Assembly (NCBI GenBank): GCA_002600635.1
Contig: CP021371.1
Coordinates: forward strand, 2,731,001 to 2,795,000
Direction: 5' to 3'
DNA from: Rhizobium sp. ACO-34A
Lineage (GTDB): Bacteria; Pseudomonadota; Alphaproteobacteria; Rhizobiales; Rhizobiaceae
Length of the DNA: 64,000 nucleotides
A model generated the notes under the pieces. It was not told where the DNA came from. It ran no database searches and saw only the letters and a list, made by a program, of their open reading frames with translations. The translations under genes and the position numbers were made by a program. The stretch's first letter is position 1. Each line of letters begins with the position of its first letter. This document shows, piece after piece, positions 33,967-43,297 of the stretch.

Positions 33967-34887
33967 TCAGTTGTTGGCGGCTGCCGGCGCGCCCGGCGCG
34001 GCTGCTGCAGGACCCGAAGCACCGTTGAAATAACGGAAGAATTCGGAATCCGGCGAAAGAACCATCGTCGTGCCGTTACCGCTCAGCGCCCCGTTATAGG
34101 CACGCATCGAACGGTAGAACTCGAAGAAGTCCTCGTCACGCGAGAAGGCTTCGGCGAACACGCGGTTACGCTCGGCATCGCCCTCGCCTCGCAGCACTTC
34201 CGAATCGCGCTGGGCTTCCGCCTGAAGCTCGACAACCTGACGGTCGGCGATTGCGCGGCGGCGCTGGCCCTCTTCGTTACCGCGGGCGCGGATGAGCTCG
34301 GCTTCCGCCAGACGTTCGGCCTTCATGCGGTCGAAGGTCTGCTGCGAGACTTCTTGCGTCAGGTCGGTACGGCGGATACGCACGTCCTCGATGGTAATGC
34401 CGAGCGATTCGGCATCGGCGCGCAGGTCGTCGCGAACTTCCTGCATCATCGAAGCGCGGGCATCGGAAAGAGCCGACTCGAAGCCCCTCAGACCATAGAC
34501 GCGACGCAGCGATGCATCGAGACGAGTCGTCAGACGGGTTTCGGCGGAGCTGCGGTCACCCGAAACGGTTTCGCGGAAGCGGCGGGCATCGGTGATCTTG
34601 TAGACCACAAAGGCATCCACTTCATAGAACTTACCACCCGAAACCTGAACTCGGATGTTGTCCAGATCGAAGCGAAGCGCCTGATCTTCCACGTATTGGA
34701 CGCGGTCGGCATCGGCAAAGGCGAAGGGCAGCTTGAAGTAGAGACCCGGGTCCTTGTAGACGGCCTTGATCTGACCGAAGCGGACCACGATTGCCTGCTG
34801 GCGTTCGTTCACGACGAAAACCGACGAGTAGATGAGCAGCAGAACGGCGGCAAGGCCGATCAGGACAGCAGCGAGACGATTGGACAT
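33967..34887 (-). CDS. hflC: Protease modulator HflC
   Basis: SPFH/band-7 membrane protein of 306 aa that forms a large cage with HflK around the FtsH protease. One N-terminal membrane helix (about residues 4-22) is followed by the prohibitin domain (VNERQQAIVVRFGQIKAVYK, DPGLYFKLPF) and a long helical region rich in Glu/Arg/Ala (about 165-250). The C-terminal tail is Ala/Pro/Gly-rich. The ATG at 34887 has AGGGAGG 9 bases upstream, which lies in the end of hflK. Same operon as hflK, DUF2065 and degP. Confidence 0.95.
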   Translation of the reverse strand: MSNRLAAVLIGLAAVLLLIYSSVFVVNERQQAIVVRFGQIKAVYKDPGLYFKLPFAFADADRVQYVEDQALRFDLDNIRVQVSGGKFYEVDAFVVYKITDARRFRETVSGDRSSAETRLTTRLDASLRRVYGLRGFESALSDARASMMQEVRDDLRADAESLGITIEDVRIRRTDLTQEVSQQTFDRMKAERLAEAELIRARGNEEGQRRRAIADRQVVELQAEAQRDSEVLRGEGDAERNRVFAEAFSRDEDFFEFYRSMRAYNGALSGNGTTMVLSPDSEFFRYFNGASGPAAAAPGAPAAANN

Positions 34888-34889
34888 GA

Positions 34890-35990
34890 TCAATTGCCTC
34901 CCTGCTGGGTCTGGCCCTGGCCCATCCGATTGAGCTCGTTGAGCGGCAGATAAGGCACGACGCCCTGCTTCTCGTCGATGATGACCTTGTTGGAGTTCTT
35001 CAGAACCTGCTCCATGGTTTCAAGATAGAGGCGCTTGCGGGTAACGTCGGGCGCCTTGCTGTATTCCTCGTAGATGTCGACGAAGCGCTGGGCTTCACCC
35101 TCGGCTTCCTTGACGACACGGTCCTTGTAGGCGGCCGCCTCTTCTCGGATCTGCGCGGCCTGACCGCGAGCCTGACCAAGCTGCTGGTTGGCATACTTGT
35201 TCGCTTCCTCGACGAAACGATCTTCGTCCTGTTCGGCACGCTGCACTTCATCGAAGGCGTCGGCCACTTCACGCGGCGGAGCGGCATCCTCGATGGCAAC
35301 AGCGTTGATCGAAATACCGGCGCCGTAGCTATCCATCGTGCTCTGAATGATCGCCTTCACATCTGCCGCGATTTCCTGACGGGCATCGCGGAAGATGTCC
35401 TGCGCCGGGCGACGGCCGACGACTTCGCGCATGGCGCTTTCGGCGACCTGCTGCAGCGTCTGCGGCGGGCTCTCGATATTGAAGAGATAGGACTTCGGAT
35501 CGCTGACCGTGAAGAGAACGGAGAACTGCACGTTCACGATGTTCTGATCGCCCGAAAGCATCAGGCCGGCGCTCGAGGACGAAGACGCCTTGGCGCCGAT
35601 GTTCTGCTGCTGCTCGGTGACCTTGACGATCTCTACGGTTTCCAGCGGCCAAAGATGGAAATGCAGGCCAGGCATGGAAATCTCTTCCTGCGGTTTACCG
35701 AAGCGCAGTTCCACGCCGCGCTCGTCCGGCTGCACCGTATAAACGGCTTGCATGGCCCAGAATGCGCCGAGCACGAGAAGTAGAACAACCACTACGCCGC
35801 CGTTGAAACCTCCCGGCACGACGTTCTTCAGCCTGTCCTGCCCGCGACGGATAAGGTCCTCAAGGTCGGGTGGCGTATTGCCACCGCCGCCGCGCGGCCG
35901 GTTTGGTCCCTGCCCCCAGGGTCCCTGATTGTTACCGCCACCGCCGCCGCCGCCCCATGGGCCGCCGCCGTTCTGATTGCTCCAGGGCAT
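34890..35990 (-). CDS. hflK: FtsH protease activity modulator HflK
   Basis: SPFH protein of 366 aa, partner of HflC. The N-terminal cytoplasmic region is Gly/Asn/Pro-rich (MPWSNQNGGGPWGGGGGGGN), followed by one membrane helix (about 62-84) and the band-7 domain with YTVQPDERGVELRFGKPQEE. A helical coiled region (about 235-310) precedes a short hydrophilic tail. The start ATG at 35990 has AGAGG 5 bases upstream; an upstream in-frame ATG at 36038 lacks one. The spacing to hflC is 2 bases, so the two are translationally linked. Confidence 0.95.
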   Translation of the reverse strand: MPWSNQNGGGPWGGGGGGGNNQGPWGQGPNRPRGGGGNTPPDLEDLIRRGQDRLKNVVPGGFNGGVVVVLLLVLGAFWAMQAVYTVQPDERGVELRFGKPQEEISMPGLHFHLWPLETVEIVKVTEQQQNIGAKASSSSSAGLMLSGDQNIVNVQFSVLFTVSDPKSYLFNIESPPQTLQQVAESAMREVVGRRPAQDIFRDARQEIAADVKAIIQSTMDSYGAGISINAVAIEDAAPPREVADAFDEVQRAEQDEDRFVEEANKYANQQLGQARGQAAQIREEAAAYKDRVVKEAEGEAQRFVDIYEEYSKAPDVTRKRLYLETMEQVLKNSNKVIIDEKQGVVPYLPLNELNRMGQGQTQQGGN

Positions 35991-36139
35991 CAATACCTCT
36001 TTGTTTGCAAGTGCTCCCATCATCCCAGCCGCCGGCACTCGCGGGCCGCGGGCGGAACGCTCGTCCCGTTATAGGTATCGGGCCGAGGCCTTTCAACGGA
36101 AAGTACCTAACTTCTTCGGCAGTTAGGGAAAATAATACG

Positions 36140-36664
36140 TTATGCCGCAGGACGACGTCGATAGATTGTGTATCGCGTTGGATAATTATCCTTCTCGCCG
36201 GCGGGAACCGGCGTTTCCTGCACTTTTTCGAAAACCGCCGGATCTATATCCGGGAATACGGTATCGCCCTCGATCTCCGCCTCGACATGAGTAACGTGCA
36301 GGACATCGGCAAGCGGCAAAGCCTGCCGGTAGATCTCGCCGCCACCCGCGACGCAGACCTCGCCGACACCCGTCTCTACAGCGATTTCCCCTGCACGTTC
36401 AATGGCTTCCTCCAGACTGCGAACAGTCTCGACGCCAGCGACATCTATCGCCGCCCCGCGGCTGACGATGACATGCGGACGTCCCGGCAGCGGCTTGCCA
36501 CCGACGGATTCGAAGGTCTTGCGCCCCATCACCAGCGGCTTGCCTAGCGTCAGTGCCTTGAACCGCTTGAGGTCGGTCGACAGCTTCCACGGCATGTCGC
36601 CATTGCGGCCGATCACGTTGTTTGCCGCCATCGCCACCACGATCACAATTTCGGGATTGGACAT
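36140..36664 (-). CDS. folA: Dihydrofolate reductase
   Basis: Reduces dihydrofolate with NADPH, regenerating the cofactor consumed by ThyA next door. The 174-aa chain shows the family blocks in order: IVVAMAANNVIGRNGDMPWK (substrate loop), LSTDLKRFKALTLGKPLVMG, RKTFESVGGKPLPGRPHVIV, and VCVAGGGEIYRQALPLADVL (NADPH site). The acidic active-site residue is D23 in GDMPW or its neighbour. It lies 32 bases after thyA in the same direction, the usual thyA-folA pair. Confidence 0.96.
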   Translation of the reverse strand: MSNPEIVIVVAMAANNVIGRNGDMPWKLSTDLKRFKALTLGKPLVMGRKTFESVGGKPLPGRPHVIVSRGAAIDVAGVETVRSLEEAIERAGEIAVETGVGEVCVAGGGEIYRQALPLADVLHVTHVEAEIEGDTVFPDIDPAVFEKVQETPVPAGEKDNYPTRYTIYRRRPAA

Positions 36665-36696
36665 TTCCTGTCTTTCGTGAATGCCCGTCCGGGGCG

Positions 36697-37491
36697 TCAG
36701 ACGGCGATCGGCGCCTTGATGCTTGCATCGGCCTCGTAGCCTTCGAGGCTGAAATCCTCGAAGCGGAACGAGAAGATGTCGCGCACCTCCGGATTGATCT
36801 TCATCGTCGGCAAGGCCTTCGGCGTACGGGCAAGCTGCTGTTTCGCCTGCTCGAAATGGTTCGCGTAAAGATGCGCGTCGCCGAGCGTGTGCACGAAATC
36901 GCCGGGCTGGAGATCCGTCACTTGAGCCACCATCATCGTCAGCAGGGCGTAGGAAGCGATGTTGAAGGGCACGCCGAGGAAGATATCGGCGGAACGCTGG
37001 TAGAGCTGGCAGGAGAGCCTGCCATCCGCCACGTAGAACTGGAACAGGCAGTGGCAGGGCGGCAGCGCCATGTCATCCACTTCAGCCGGGTTCCAGGCGG
37101 AAACGATATGCCGGCGCGAATTGGGGTTCTTGCGGATGCCCTCGACGAGGTTGGCGATCTGGTCGATATGGCCGCCGTCGCCGGTCGGCCAGGAGCGCCA
37201 CTGCGCGCCGTAGACCGGACCGAGATTGCCGTTCTCATCCGCCCACTCGTCCCATATGGAAACACCGTGCTCGTGCAGATAGGCGATATTGGTCTCGCCC
37301 TTCAGGAACCACAGCAGTTCGTGAATAATCGAACGCAGATGCAGCTTCTTGGTCGTGAGAACCGGGAAGCCCCGACCGAGGTCGTAGCGCATCTGATAGC
37401 CGAAAACCGAACGCGTGCCGGTACCGGTCCGGTCGCCACGGTCCGTGCCGTTGTCCATCACATGCTGCAGGAGATCCAGATACTGCTTCAT
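36697..37491 (-). CDS. thyA: Thymidylate synthase
   Basis: Methylates dUMP to dTMP using methylene-tetrahydrofolate. The protein is 264 aa from [20 protein letters not shown], the same length as the E. coli enzyme. Nucleophile C146 sits in [14 protein letters not shown]; other conserved segments are [15 protein letters not shown]-like [29 protein letters not shown] and the C-terminal IKAPIAV. An in-frame extension to 37674 has no thyA similarity. It heads a minus-strand run thyA, folA, hflK, hflC, DUF2065, degP. Confidence 0.97.
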   Translation of the reverse strand: MKQYLDLLQHVMDNGTDRGDRTGTGTRSVFGYQMRYDLGRGFPVLTTKKLHLRSIIHELLWFLKGETNIAYLHEHGVSIWDEWADENGNLGPVYGAQWRSWPTGDGGHIDQIANLVEGIRKNPNSRRHIVSAWNPAEVDDMALPPCHCLFQFYVADGRLSCQLYQRSADIFLGVPFNIASYALLTMMVAQVTDLQPGDFVHTLGDAHLYANHFEQAKQQLARTPKALPTMKINPEVRDIFSFRFEDFSLEGYEADASIKAPIAV

Positions 37492-37684
37492 TGTTCCATC
37501 TTCGACTCGAGAGGAGGACGCGATCAATCTAATGCCCCCGCACATGGGAACCAAGGCGGAGCTGCGATAAATTGAAACGAACAGTGCATGTAGCGCCCCC
37601 GGCCTCGCGGACCAAGATGCCGGCATCAGTTTCCCCCGGTTATCGCGCCAGCCGGGAACGACCGCTGAAAGCACCGATGCCCCC

Positions 37685-37712
37685 TTTTCAACGGAACCGG
37701 AAACACCTATAT
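37685..37712 (+). promoter_or_regulatory. Putative promoter of the tmRNA gene
   Basis: CTATAT (37707-37712) matches the rhizobial -10 consensus. A weak -35 (TTTTCA, 37685-37690) lies 16 bases upstream. The predicted start, about 37719, coincides with the beginning of the tmRNA acceptor segment. Confidence 0.45.
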
Positions 37713-37718
37713 CACTCC

Positions 37719-38060
37719 TGCCGGCTTTCGGGCCGGCTATGGCGATAAACGGTCGGTGTAATAAACCTATTGGACCCGGGGGCGGTACCCGGCGCCTCCA
37801 CCAAAAACCGGTCGGTCCGTGATGACCGGCTTTTGATGGGGGCGAAATAGGATCGACAAGGGCGTAAAGATCGAACTTTTGCTCGGCATGATACCGCCGT
37901 TATCGGGTCACAAGTGTAGTTGCAAACGACAACAACGCTAAGGGTTATGCTCTCGCTGCCTAATGGCGGTGCGGGAAACCCACTCTAAAGCCCTCTAGGT
38001 TAGCCCCTTGAGGCGGGGTCCGAAGGCACCTGGCAACAGAAGCCTTCACCTAACTCCTTC
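37719..38060 (+). ncRNA. ssrA: tmRNA, two-piece permuted (ssrA)
   Basis: Rescues stalled ribosomes and tags the nascent chain for proteolysis. The gene is circularly permuted as in other alphaproteobacteria: the acceptor piece comes first and ends in GCGCCTCCACCA (CCA at 37801-37803), then a spacer with an ACCGGTC/GACCGG hairpin, then the coding piece that starts GGGGGCGAAATAGGATCGAC at 37838. The tag frame is 37922-37963: ANDNNAKGYALAA followed by TAA, with the resume codon GCA. The coding piece ends near the GAAGGC/GCCTTC hairpin at 38022-38047. Exact processed ends are approximate. SspB, the adaptor for this tag, is encoded 140 bases downstream. Confidence 0.93.
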
Positions 38061-38201
38061 AGTCATTCCTCCTCGCCTACCCCCTTCCGTCAAAATCATG
38101 TACTATCTCCCGATATGACTCGTCACCGGGGGCTTTCCCGCTGTCCGGCACCATGGCATATAGCCGTGGAAAGACGTCACAGGAAAGAAAGACAGGACCA
38201 T

Positions 38202-38708
38202 ATGGCGCAGGACCATATTCGCTACGACATTCTGGCTCAGGACGCGCTGCGCGGTGTTATCCGCAAGGTTTTGACGGAGGTTGCAGCCACCGGCCGTCTG
38301 CCGGGCGACCACCACTTCTTCATCACCTTCCTGACCGGTGCGCCGGGCGTGCGAATTTCCCAGCACCTGAAGGCCAAGTATGCCGAGCAGATGACCATCG
38401 TCATCCAGCACCAGTTCTGGGATCTGAAAGTCACCGACAGCCTGTTCGAGATCGGTCTGTCCTTCTCCGACACGCCGGAAAAGCTGGTCATCCCGTTCAA
38501 CGCGATTCGCGGCTTCTATGACCCCTCCGTGAACTTCGAACTCGAATTCGACGTGCCGCTCGCGGAAGAAGACGAGGAAGGCGCCGAGATCACCGCTTAC
38601 CCCGTCTCCGCTGCTGCCGAACACACGGAAGAAACGGCTGAAAAGCCGGCCGAAGAGAAGAAGGAAGGTTCCGTCGTTTCCCTCGACGCATTCCGCAAGA
38701 AGCAATGA
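38202..38708 (+). CDS. sspB: SspB, ClpXP adaptor (alphaproteobacterial type)
   Basis: Adaptor of 168 aa that binds ssrA-tagged peptides and hands them to ClpXP. The ssrA-binding domain (about residues 1-125) begins MAQDHIRYDILAQDALRGVI and contains PGDHHFFITFLTGAPGVRIS and VIQHQFWDLKVTDSLFEIGL. An acidic Ala/Glu-rich linker (about 125-155) leads to the C-terminal ClpX-binding tail, GSVVSLDAFRKKQ. The start at 38202 is preceded by AGGA. Lying directly after the tmRNA gene makes a tag-and-delivery pair. Confidence 0.92.
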   Translation: MAQDHIRYDILAQDALRGVIRKVLTEVAATGRLPGDHHFFITFLTGAPGVRISQHLKAKYAEQMTIVIQHQFWDLKVTDSLFEIGLSFSDTPEKLVIPFNAIRGFYDPSVNFELEFDVPLAEEDEEGAEITAYPVSAAAEHTEETAEKPAEEKKEGSVVSLDAFRKKQ

Positions 38709-38720
38709 TTTGAGATCCGG

Positions 38721-38740
38721 GGCGCCTCCCAAAAGGCGCC
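38721..38740 (+). terminator. Hairpin between sspB and the DUF4169 gene
   Basis: GGCGCCT (38721-38727) and AGGCGCC (38734-38740) form a perfect 7-bp stem 12 bases after the sspB stop. No good T tract follows, so read-through is possible. Confidence 0.5.
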
Positions 38741-38765
38741 CTCGTCCCCCGTCGGAACATCAAAG

Positions 38766-38957
38766 ATGAGCGCAGACGTCGTCAATCTCCGCCAGTTCAA
38801 GAAGACCAAGGCACGCTCCGAAAAGGAAGCGAAGGCCAAGCAGAACCGCATCACCTTCGGCCGCACCAAGGTCGAGAAGCAGTTGACCGACGCGCTCAAC
38901 AAGAAAGCCGAAAAGACCCACGATCAGGGACGGCTGGAACGCCCGAAGCCCGAGTGA
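38766..38957 (+). CDS. DUF4169 family protein
   Basis: Very basic small protein of 63 aa (SADVVNLRQFKKTKARSEKE start, then KAKQNRITFGRTKVEKQLTD). The NLRQ.KK.KAR and NR..FGR.K motifs define DUF4169, found almost only in alphaproteobacteria and usually beside sspB or a ribbon-helix-helix gene. It is probably helical. The function is unknown; the charge would fit nucleic acid binding. Confidence 0.85.
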   Translation: MSADVVNLRQFKKTKARSEKEAKAKQNRITFGRTKVEKQLTDALNKKAEKTHDQGRLERPKPE

Positions 38958-39048
38958 CGCGCGCCACCAAAAAGCGATTCCACTTCAGGCACTTCCCGAC
39001 ATTTCCGGAATCACTTTGTGAAAACCTCACCATCCGAGCGAGGCCATC

Positions 39049-39270
39049 GTGATCCGTAAGCATTCGATCACCTTGCGAGGCCATCGCACCAGCTTCTCGC
39101 TCGAAAATCCGTTCATGGACGAACTGAGAGTGATCGCCGATGAGCGCGATCTGGCGCTCGCGGCCCTGATCACGGAGATCGACGAAATCCGTGATCCGAC
39201 AGCCAATCTTTCATCGGCACTAAGGCTGTATGTTCTGAATTGGCTGAAGGCAAAGGCTCAACAGGCCTGA
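39049..39270 (+). CDS. Ribbon-helix-helix domain protein
   Basis: Protein of 73 aa starting at GTG 39049 (MIRKHSITLRGHRTSFSLEN). It matches the RHH_4/aryl-sulfate-sulfotransferase-associated ribbon-helix-helix group: a short basic beta strand (HSITLRGHRTSFSLE), then FMDELRVIADERDLALAALI and the second helix ending LRLYVLNWLKAKAQ. Likely a dimeric DNA-binding protein. It follows sspB and DUF4169 in the same direction, the common rhizobial order. Targets are unknown. Confidence 0.85.
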   Translation: MIRKHSITLRGHRTSFSLENPFMDELRVIADERDLALAALITEIDEIRDPTANLSSALRLYVLNWLKAKAQQA

Positions 39271-39369
39271 GCTATCCTCCTCTATAGCGCTCATTCGTTT
39301 CGGGACGGTCCGGAAGACGAGCGATAAACAGGTGACACCGCTCAATATTTTTGTGCGACGGCCTCGGCC

Positions 39370-42300
39370 TCAATTGACGCCCGGCAGGCTATCGAACTGC
39401 AACGGCCGTGCCGGCGGAAGACTATCGCGGGTAACCTTCTCGTCCGGCGAAACCGGCATCTCCGGGGCAGCGACCGTCCCGTCGCCAGGCGGTTGCGTCT
39501 CGGGAGCGGAAGCACCTTCGGAAGCCGCCTGCGCCGCACGCCGCGCTTCTTCTTCCGCAGCCAGCCTTTCGGCCTCCTCCGCCTTCTGCCGTGCTTCTTC
39601 GGCGACCCTTGCCCGTTCTGCCTCTGCCTTCTGGCGTTCCTCTTCCCGGTAGCGGTGAAGAACGACCTCACGTCTCAAGCGCTGTTTTTCCAGCACGTTC
39701 GACTGCAGCGCCTCCACCCTGCGGCGCTCGCGTTCGAAGGCGCGAAGCGACAGGAAGTTGGTGAGGTCGCCAACATCGAGTTGCCGCGTGGGTGCGCCAA
39801 TTTCACCGGCATAGGTAAGCCGAATACCCGGTTCCGCACCAGCCAGCGCATCGTCGCCGGCATTGAGCGCAACATGGGCGGTACCATCCATGGTTCCATC
39901 GATAAGGTTGAGGCGCGCTTCTCCATCCAGCTTCGCCGACTGGCTTTCCAGCGTCACGTTCTGGATGCGCATCACGCCCCCCGTGATGTTGAACGGCACC
40001 GCAACGTTCTGGAATGTACCCGGTCCGGCATCGATCAGCCCTGCCGCGATTCCCTTGACCTTGTCTTCCGTGATCTCGCCCTTGATGCCATCGGCCGCCT
40101 CCAGAACCTGCGGCAGGAGCCCAAGGTTGAGCTTCGACACGGTCAGCGCACCGACCTTGAGGGAGCCAGAACCATTGGTCGCACCGAGAAGCTCGGAAAC
40201 CGTCTTGCCGCTCGCCTCAGCCACGAGATCGAAATCGAACCTCCCGGTTGCGGCGGCCTGACCGCCCTCCCGCTGTTCCGGCAAGGCATCGGCAAGATCA
40301 CCTCCCTCCAGCGTGATGCGGCTTTGGTAAAGGCCGGTTCCATCGGCATTCGCGACCATCAGCCGGCCCATAAGCGTTCCGCCGAACCAGCTTCCGTTTA
40401 TATCGTCGAGTGTAAGTTCACCACCCGACCGACGCAGCGTTGCCGACAGGCCGGTTACAGGATCGAAGACACCGGATGAGAAGCTGCCAATCTCCAGCGC
40501 GATGTCGAGATCGGGTTCGCTGACGCGCGCCGGCAGCACCTCTTGCGAAAGCTTGCCTGTCGCAGGATCGGCCACCGGCCCCAGAACCGTCTCGGCAAGC
40601 CATGTCAGATCGGCGTGACCGGCTTTAAGCTGCCCTTCGATTTTCGGCTGAGCCTGCGACAGATCGAGCGCGAGGGCACCGGTCACTGCATTTCCGTCCA
40701 GCGTTGCTTCGATCCGGTCGAACGAGGTCTTCCGGTCGGCCAGCTTGACGTCCGCGGAAACCTGCGCGGGCAGTCCGCCACCGACCGCCGGCATCGCGAC
40801 ACCAGCCGTCATCAGGAACGGTTCCAGATCGTCGCTCTTGACCGAGACCTTGCCGGCACCAGCCAGAAAATCCGCGATATCGAGCGAAACCTGCCCGCTT
40901 GCCATCGCTTCCGTGCCGGCGGAGGTGAACTGCAGCGCAACATCCGCCGCCTCTCCGCCCTGGTCGCTGACATCCAGTGCAAGTCGGCCCGCAACACCTG
41001 TCCCGATCGGCAATGGATCAAGCCCCGCCTGACCGAGCAGGATCTGCGTTTCCGGGTTTTCGAGCGTCGCATTCATTTTCAGCGAGGCGGTGCCTGTGAA
41101 GTCGGCGATATCATCGACAGCGTAATCAACGGCGATGGTGCTGCCATTGGCCGTGCCGCTCAGCTTTGCCGTCAGGCCGCTGCCGCCGGCATCCCCCAGA
41201 GATACGGTTGCCTGCACGTTGGCATCGGCATACCAAGGCGCGCTTTTCACCAGCCATGCAAGTGCGGGATGAGGTGGCAACTGGGCCGCGGCCATCGTCA
41301 GGAACGGCGTAGGATCGGCGGCCTGAAACGCGATCTGCGCCTTGCCGGTGTAATCGAGCAGCGAGCCGCTCGCGGCGCCACTGGCGCGGATCGAAGCGCC
41401 GGCCACGTCGCCGATATTCAGCCTCTCGACCGAAACGCTGCCGCTATCAAGCGTGAAGATCGTATCGACCTCGTGGCTCTCGACACCGTAAGCGACAAGC
41501 TTGCCGACCTTCATGCGCGTCGCGATCCGTTGGGCGAAGACTCCGTTGTCGAGATCGTCGCCGACGATGAGCGCACCGAGCGCTCGCGCCGCATCGAGAT
41601 CGATTTCATTGCCGGAGAGATCGACGGACAGAGTCGCCGGTTGTCCCCTCAGAGATTCCCGTTCCAGACGGCCGTTAAGATGCGCATCGCCGATGGCGAG
41701 TTCCAGCTTCTCGAAGCGCTGCATATCGGGCGTCAGGTTGACGGCAGCGGAGAAGCCGGCCGATTTCAATTGCCGGATTGCAGGATCGACCGCGCCGGAG
41801 ACCCATGAAGCCAGTCCCGACGGCTGGGTCGATGCCACAAGCAGGTCACCGCTGAATGAAGGCGATCCGATCAGCGTGAGCTTGCCCTTCGCCTCGACCT
41901 GTGTCCGGCCGGGCAGAACCGCCGCCGCGCGCTCGACGGTCCAGCCGGTACCCGCAGGGCGAATGTCGATCTGGATATCGCGGAGCACGGTATCGCCGGC
42001 CACGATTGCCGGCAGTTTCAGGTTGGCGCGTCCCGGCACGGTCGGCACCGGAATATCCGCCGCCATGGCGATCAGGAGGTTGAGGCGCTGGCGCACCGAC
42101 CCGGCAGCATTGCGCCCGGTCTTGCCCTGCCCGCCGTCATTCGCCAGCCTGTTGACGTCGACCTGCTGACCCTCCGCGGTCAGCAGGAATTCCGGCTTTG
42201 CTCCGGTGTCGAGTTTCGCCTCGCCGGTGATGACGTAGGGATTGTCTGCCTCCGCCAGCTCCAGTCGGTACTCGGGAACGACGATGCGCTCGTTGGTAAG

Positions 42301-43110
42301 CTCGAACTCCCCCTTGGCGCGTGGCGCAGGCACCGGCTTGCGGTCGTTGGGAACCTTCTCCGCATAGGCATCCCGCCACTGGCCCTGGAAACGTCCCTTG
42401 TAGATCGGCTTGCCTTCAACGAGCGAAAGGTCGCCCTCGAGGTCCAGACTGAACGGCCTGTTGCCGGGATCGAGCCTCAGTTTCAACGGGATCGCCCCGG
42501 TCGCCGGATTGGGTTGCTGGCTGGAAAGATGAAAACCGCCAGCCTCGCCATCGACGACGGCATTGCCGTCTGCGGTCCACGGACCGGCAAGGGACGCCGC
42601 AGCCATCTCGGCGTCGAGCCCGCTCACCTTTCGCGTCCGGCCGGATTGCTGGTCGATGAATTCGATCTCGCCGCCGGTGACGTGCACCTTCTCGAGTACG
42701 ACCGTGCGGGCCGGAATTTCCGCGCTGGAGCCGCGCAGCCAGTCGAGCGTACCATCGGCCAGCAACCGGATACGCGCCTTCGGCTCCTCGATGCGCATGT
42801 CGAAGATGCGCGCCTCGCCGGAAAGGAAGGGAGCAAGTTCCGCATCGAGCGAGAAGCGGGAAACGGTGACGAGCGGCGCGCCTTCGCTGTCGGGACCGAC
42901 GGTCACGTCGTGCAGGGTGACCGAAGGAAAAGGCAGAAGGCGGGCATTGACCGCGCCATGCACGGTCACCTTCTTGCCGAGAATACGGCTGGCCTGATCC
43001 TCGAAATCCTTGCGGAAATCGGTCCAGTCCACGAACATCGGCCCGAGCAGCGCCGCAAACAACGCCACGACCAATAGTCCGCCGAGGAAAACCAGTAAGC
43101 GTCCGATCAC
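39370..43110 (-). CDS. AsmA family protein (large, with coiled C-terminus)
   Basis: Very large envelope protein of 1246 aa. An N-terminal membrane helix (about 4-26) is followed by the AsmA domain (FVDWTDFRKDFEDQASRILG, KKVTVHGAVNARLLPFPSVT, LHDVTVGP), a long middle of repeated beta-rich segments, and a second AsmA-like block at about 1000-1120. Residues about 1150-1205 are a charged Arg/Glu/Ala coiled segment, followed by a Pro-rich tail. AsmA-like proteins are thought to bridge inner and outer membranes and move phospholipids; the C-terminal coil is an addition common in Rhizobiales. No operon partner is evident. Confidence 0.9.
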   Translation of the reverse strand: MIGRLLVFLGGLLVVALFAALLGPMFVDWTDFRKDFEDQASRILGKKVTVHGAVNARLLPFPSVTLHDVTVGPDSEGAPLVTVSRFSLDAELAPFLSGEARIFDMRIEEPKARIRLLADGTLDWLRGSSAEIPARTVVLEKVHVTGGEIEFIDQQSGRTRKVSGLDAEMAAASLAGPWTADGNAVVDGEAGGFHLSSQQPNPATGAIPLKLRLDPGNRPFSLDLEGDLSLVEGKPIYKGRFQGQWRDAYAEKVPNDRKPVPAPRAKGEFELTNERIVVPEYRLELAEADNPYVITGEAKLDTGAKPEFLLTAEGQQVDVNRLANDGGQGKTGRNAAGSVRQRLNLLIAMAADIPVPTVPGRANLKLPAIVAGDTVLRDIQIDIRPAGTGWTVERAAAVLPGRTQVEAKGKLTLIGSPSFSGDLLVASTQPSGLASWVSGAVDPAIRQLKSAGFSAAVNLTPDMQRFEKLELAIGDAHLNGRLERESLRGQPATLSVDLSGNEIDLDAARALGALIVGDDLDNGVFAQRIATRMKVGKLVAYGVESHEVDTIFTLDSGSVSVERLNIGDVAGASIRASGAASGSLLDYTGKAQIAFQAADPTPFLTMAAAQLPPHPALAWLVKSAPWYADANVQATVSLGDAGGSGLTAKLSGTANGSTIAVDYAVDDIADFTGTASLKMNATLENPETQILLGQAGLDPLPIGTGVAGRLALDVSDQGGEAADVALQFTSAGTEAMASGQVSLDIADFLAGAGKVSVKSDDLEPFLMTAGVAMPAVGGGLPAQVSADVKLADRKTSFDRIEATLDGNAVTGALALDLSQAQPKIEGQLKAGHADLTWLAETVLGPVADPATGKLSQEVLPARVSEPDLDIALEIGSFSSGVFDPVTGLSATLRRSGGELTLDDINGSWFGGTLMGRLMVANADGTGLYQSRITLEGGDLADALPEQREGGQAAATGRFDFDLVAEASGKTVSELLGATNGSGSLKVGALTVSKLNLGLLPQVLEAADGIKGEITEDKVKGIAAGLIDAGPGTFQNVAVPFNITGGVMRIQNVTLESQSAKLDGEARLNLIDGTMDGTAHVALNAGDDALAGAEPGIRLTYAGEIGAPTRQLDVGDLTNFLSLRAFERERRRVEALQSNVLEKQRLRREVVLHRYREEERQKAEAERARVAEEARQKAEEAERLAAEEEARRAAQAASEGASAPETQPPGDGTVAAPEMPVSPDEKVTRDSLPPARPLQFDSLPGVN

Positions 43111-43145
43111 GACCTGCCCACTCCACTCACATTCGCGGCTACCTT

Positions 43146-43260
43146 AAAGCGTGTCGCGATCTTTCAGATTCGCTTCTTACGCCTCACGTCCTCATTTTAT
43201 CGCATGTCGTTGCCGCAAAACCGCTCAATGCTTTTTACTTTGGTTTCGCGGCAAGACTAC
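43146..43260. repeat. Degenerate rhizobial intergenic palindrome (RIME-like)
   Basis: The run from AAAGCGTGTCGCGATCTTTC to GGTTTCGCGGCAAGAC looks like the palindromic intergenic repeat common in rhizobial genomes. TTGCCGCAAAACC (43210-43222) and GGTTTCGCGGCAA (43242-43254) form a 13-bp stem with one mismatch. The family assignment is from memory. Confidence 0.5.
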
Positions 43261-43297
43261 CCGTATTTTGCCCTGCGGCAACTGCAAGGATTGGCTT

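Noticed and set aside
37492..37674. N-terminal extension of thymidylate synthase
   Set aside because: The ATG at 37491 gives exactly the standard 264-residue enzyme; the extension has no family similarity.
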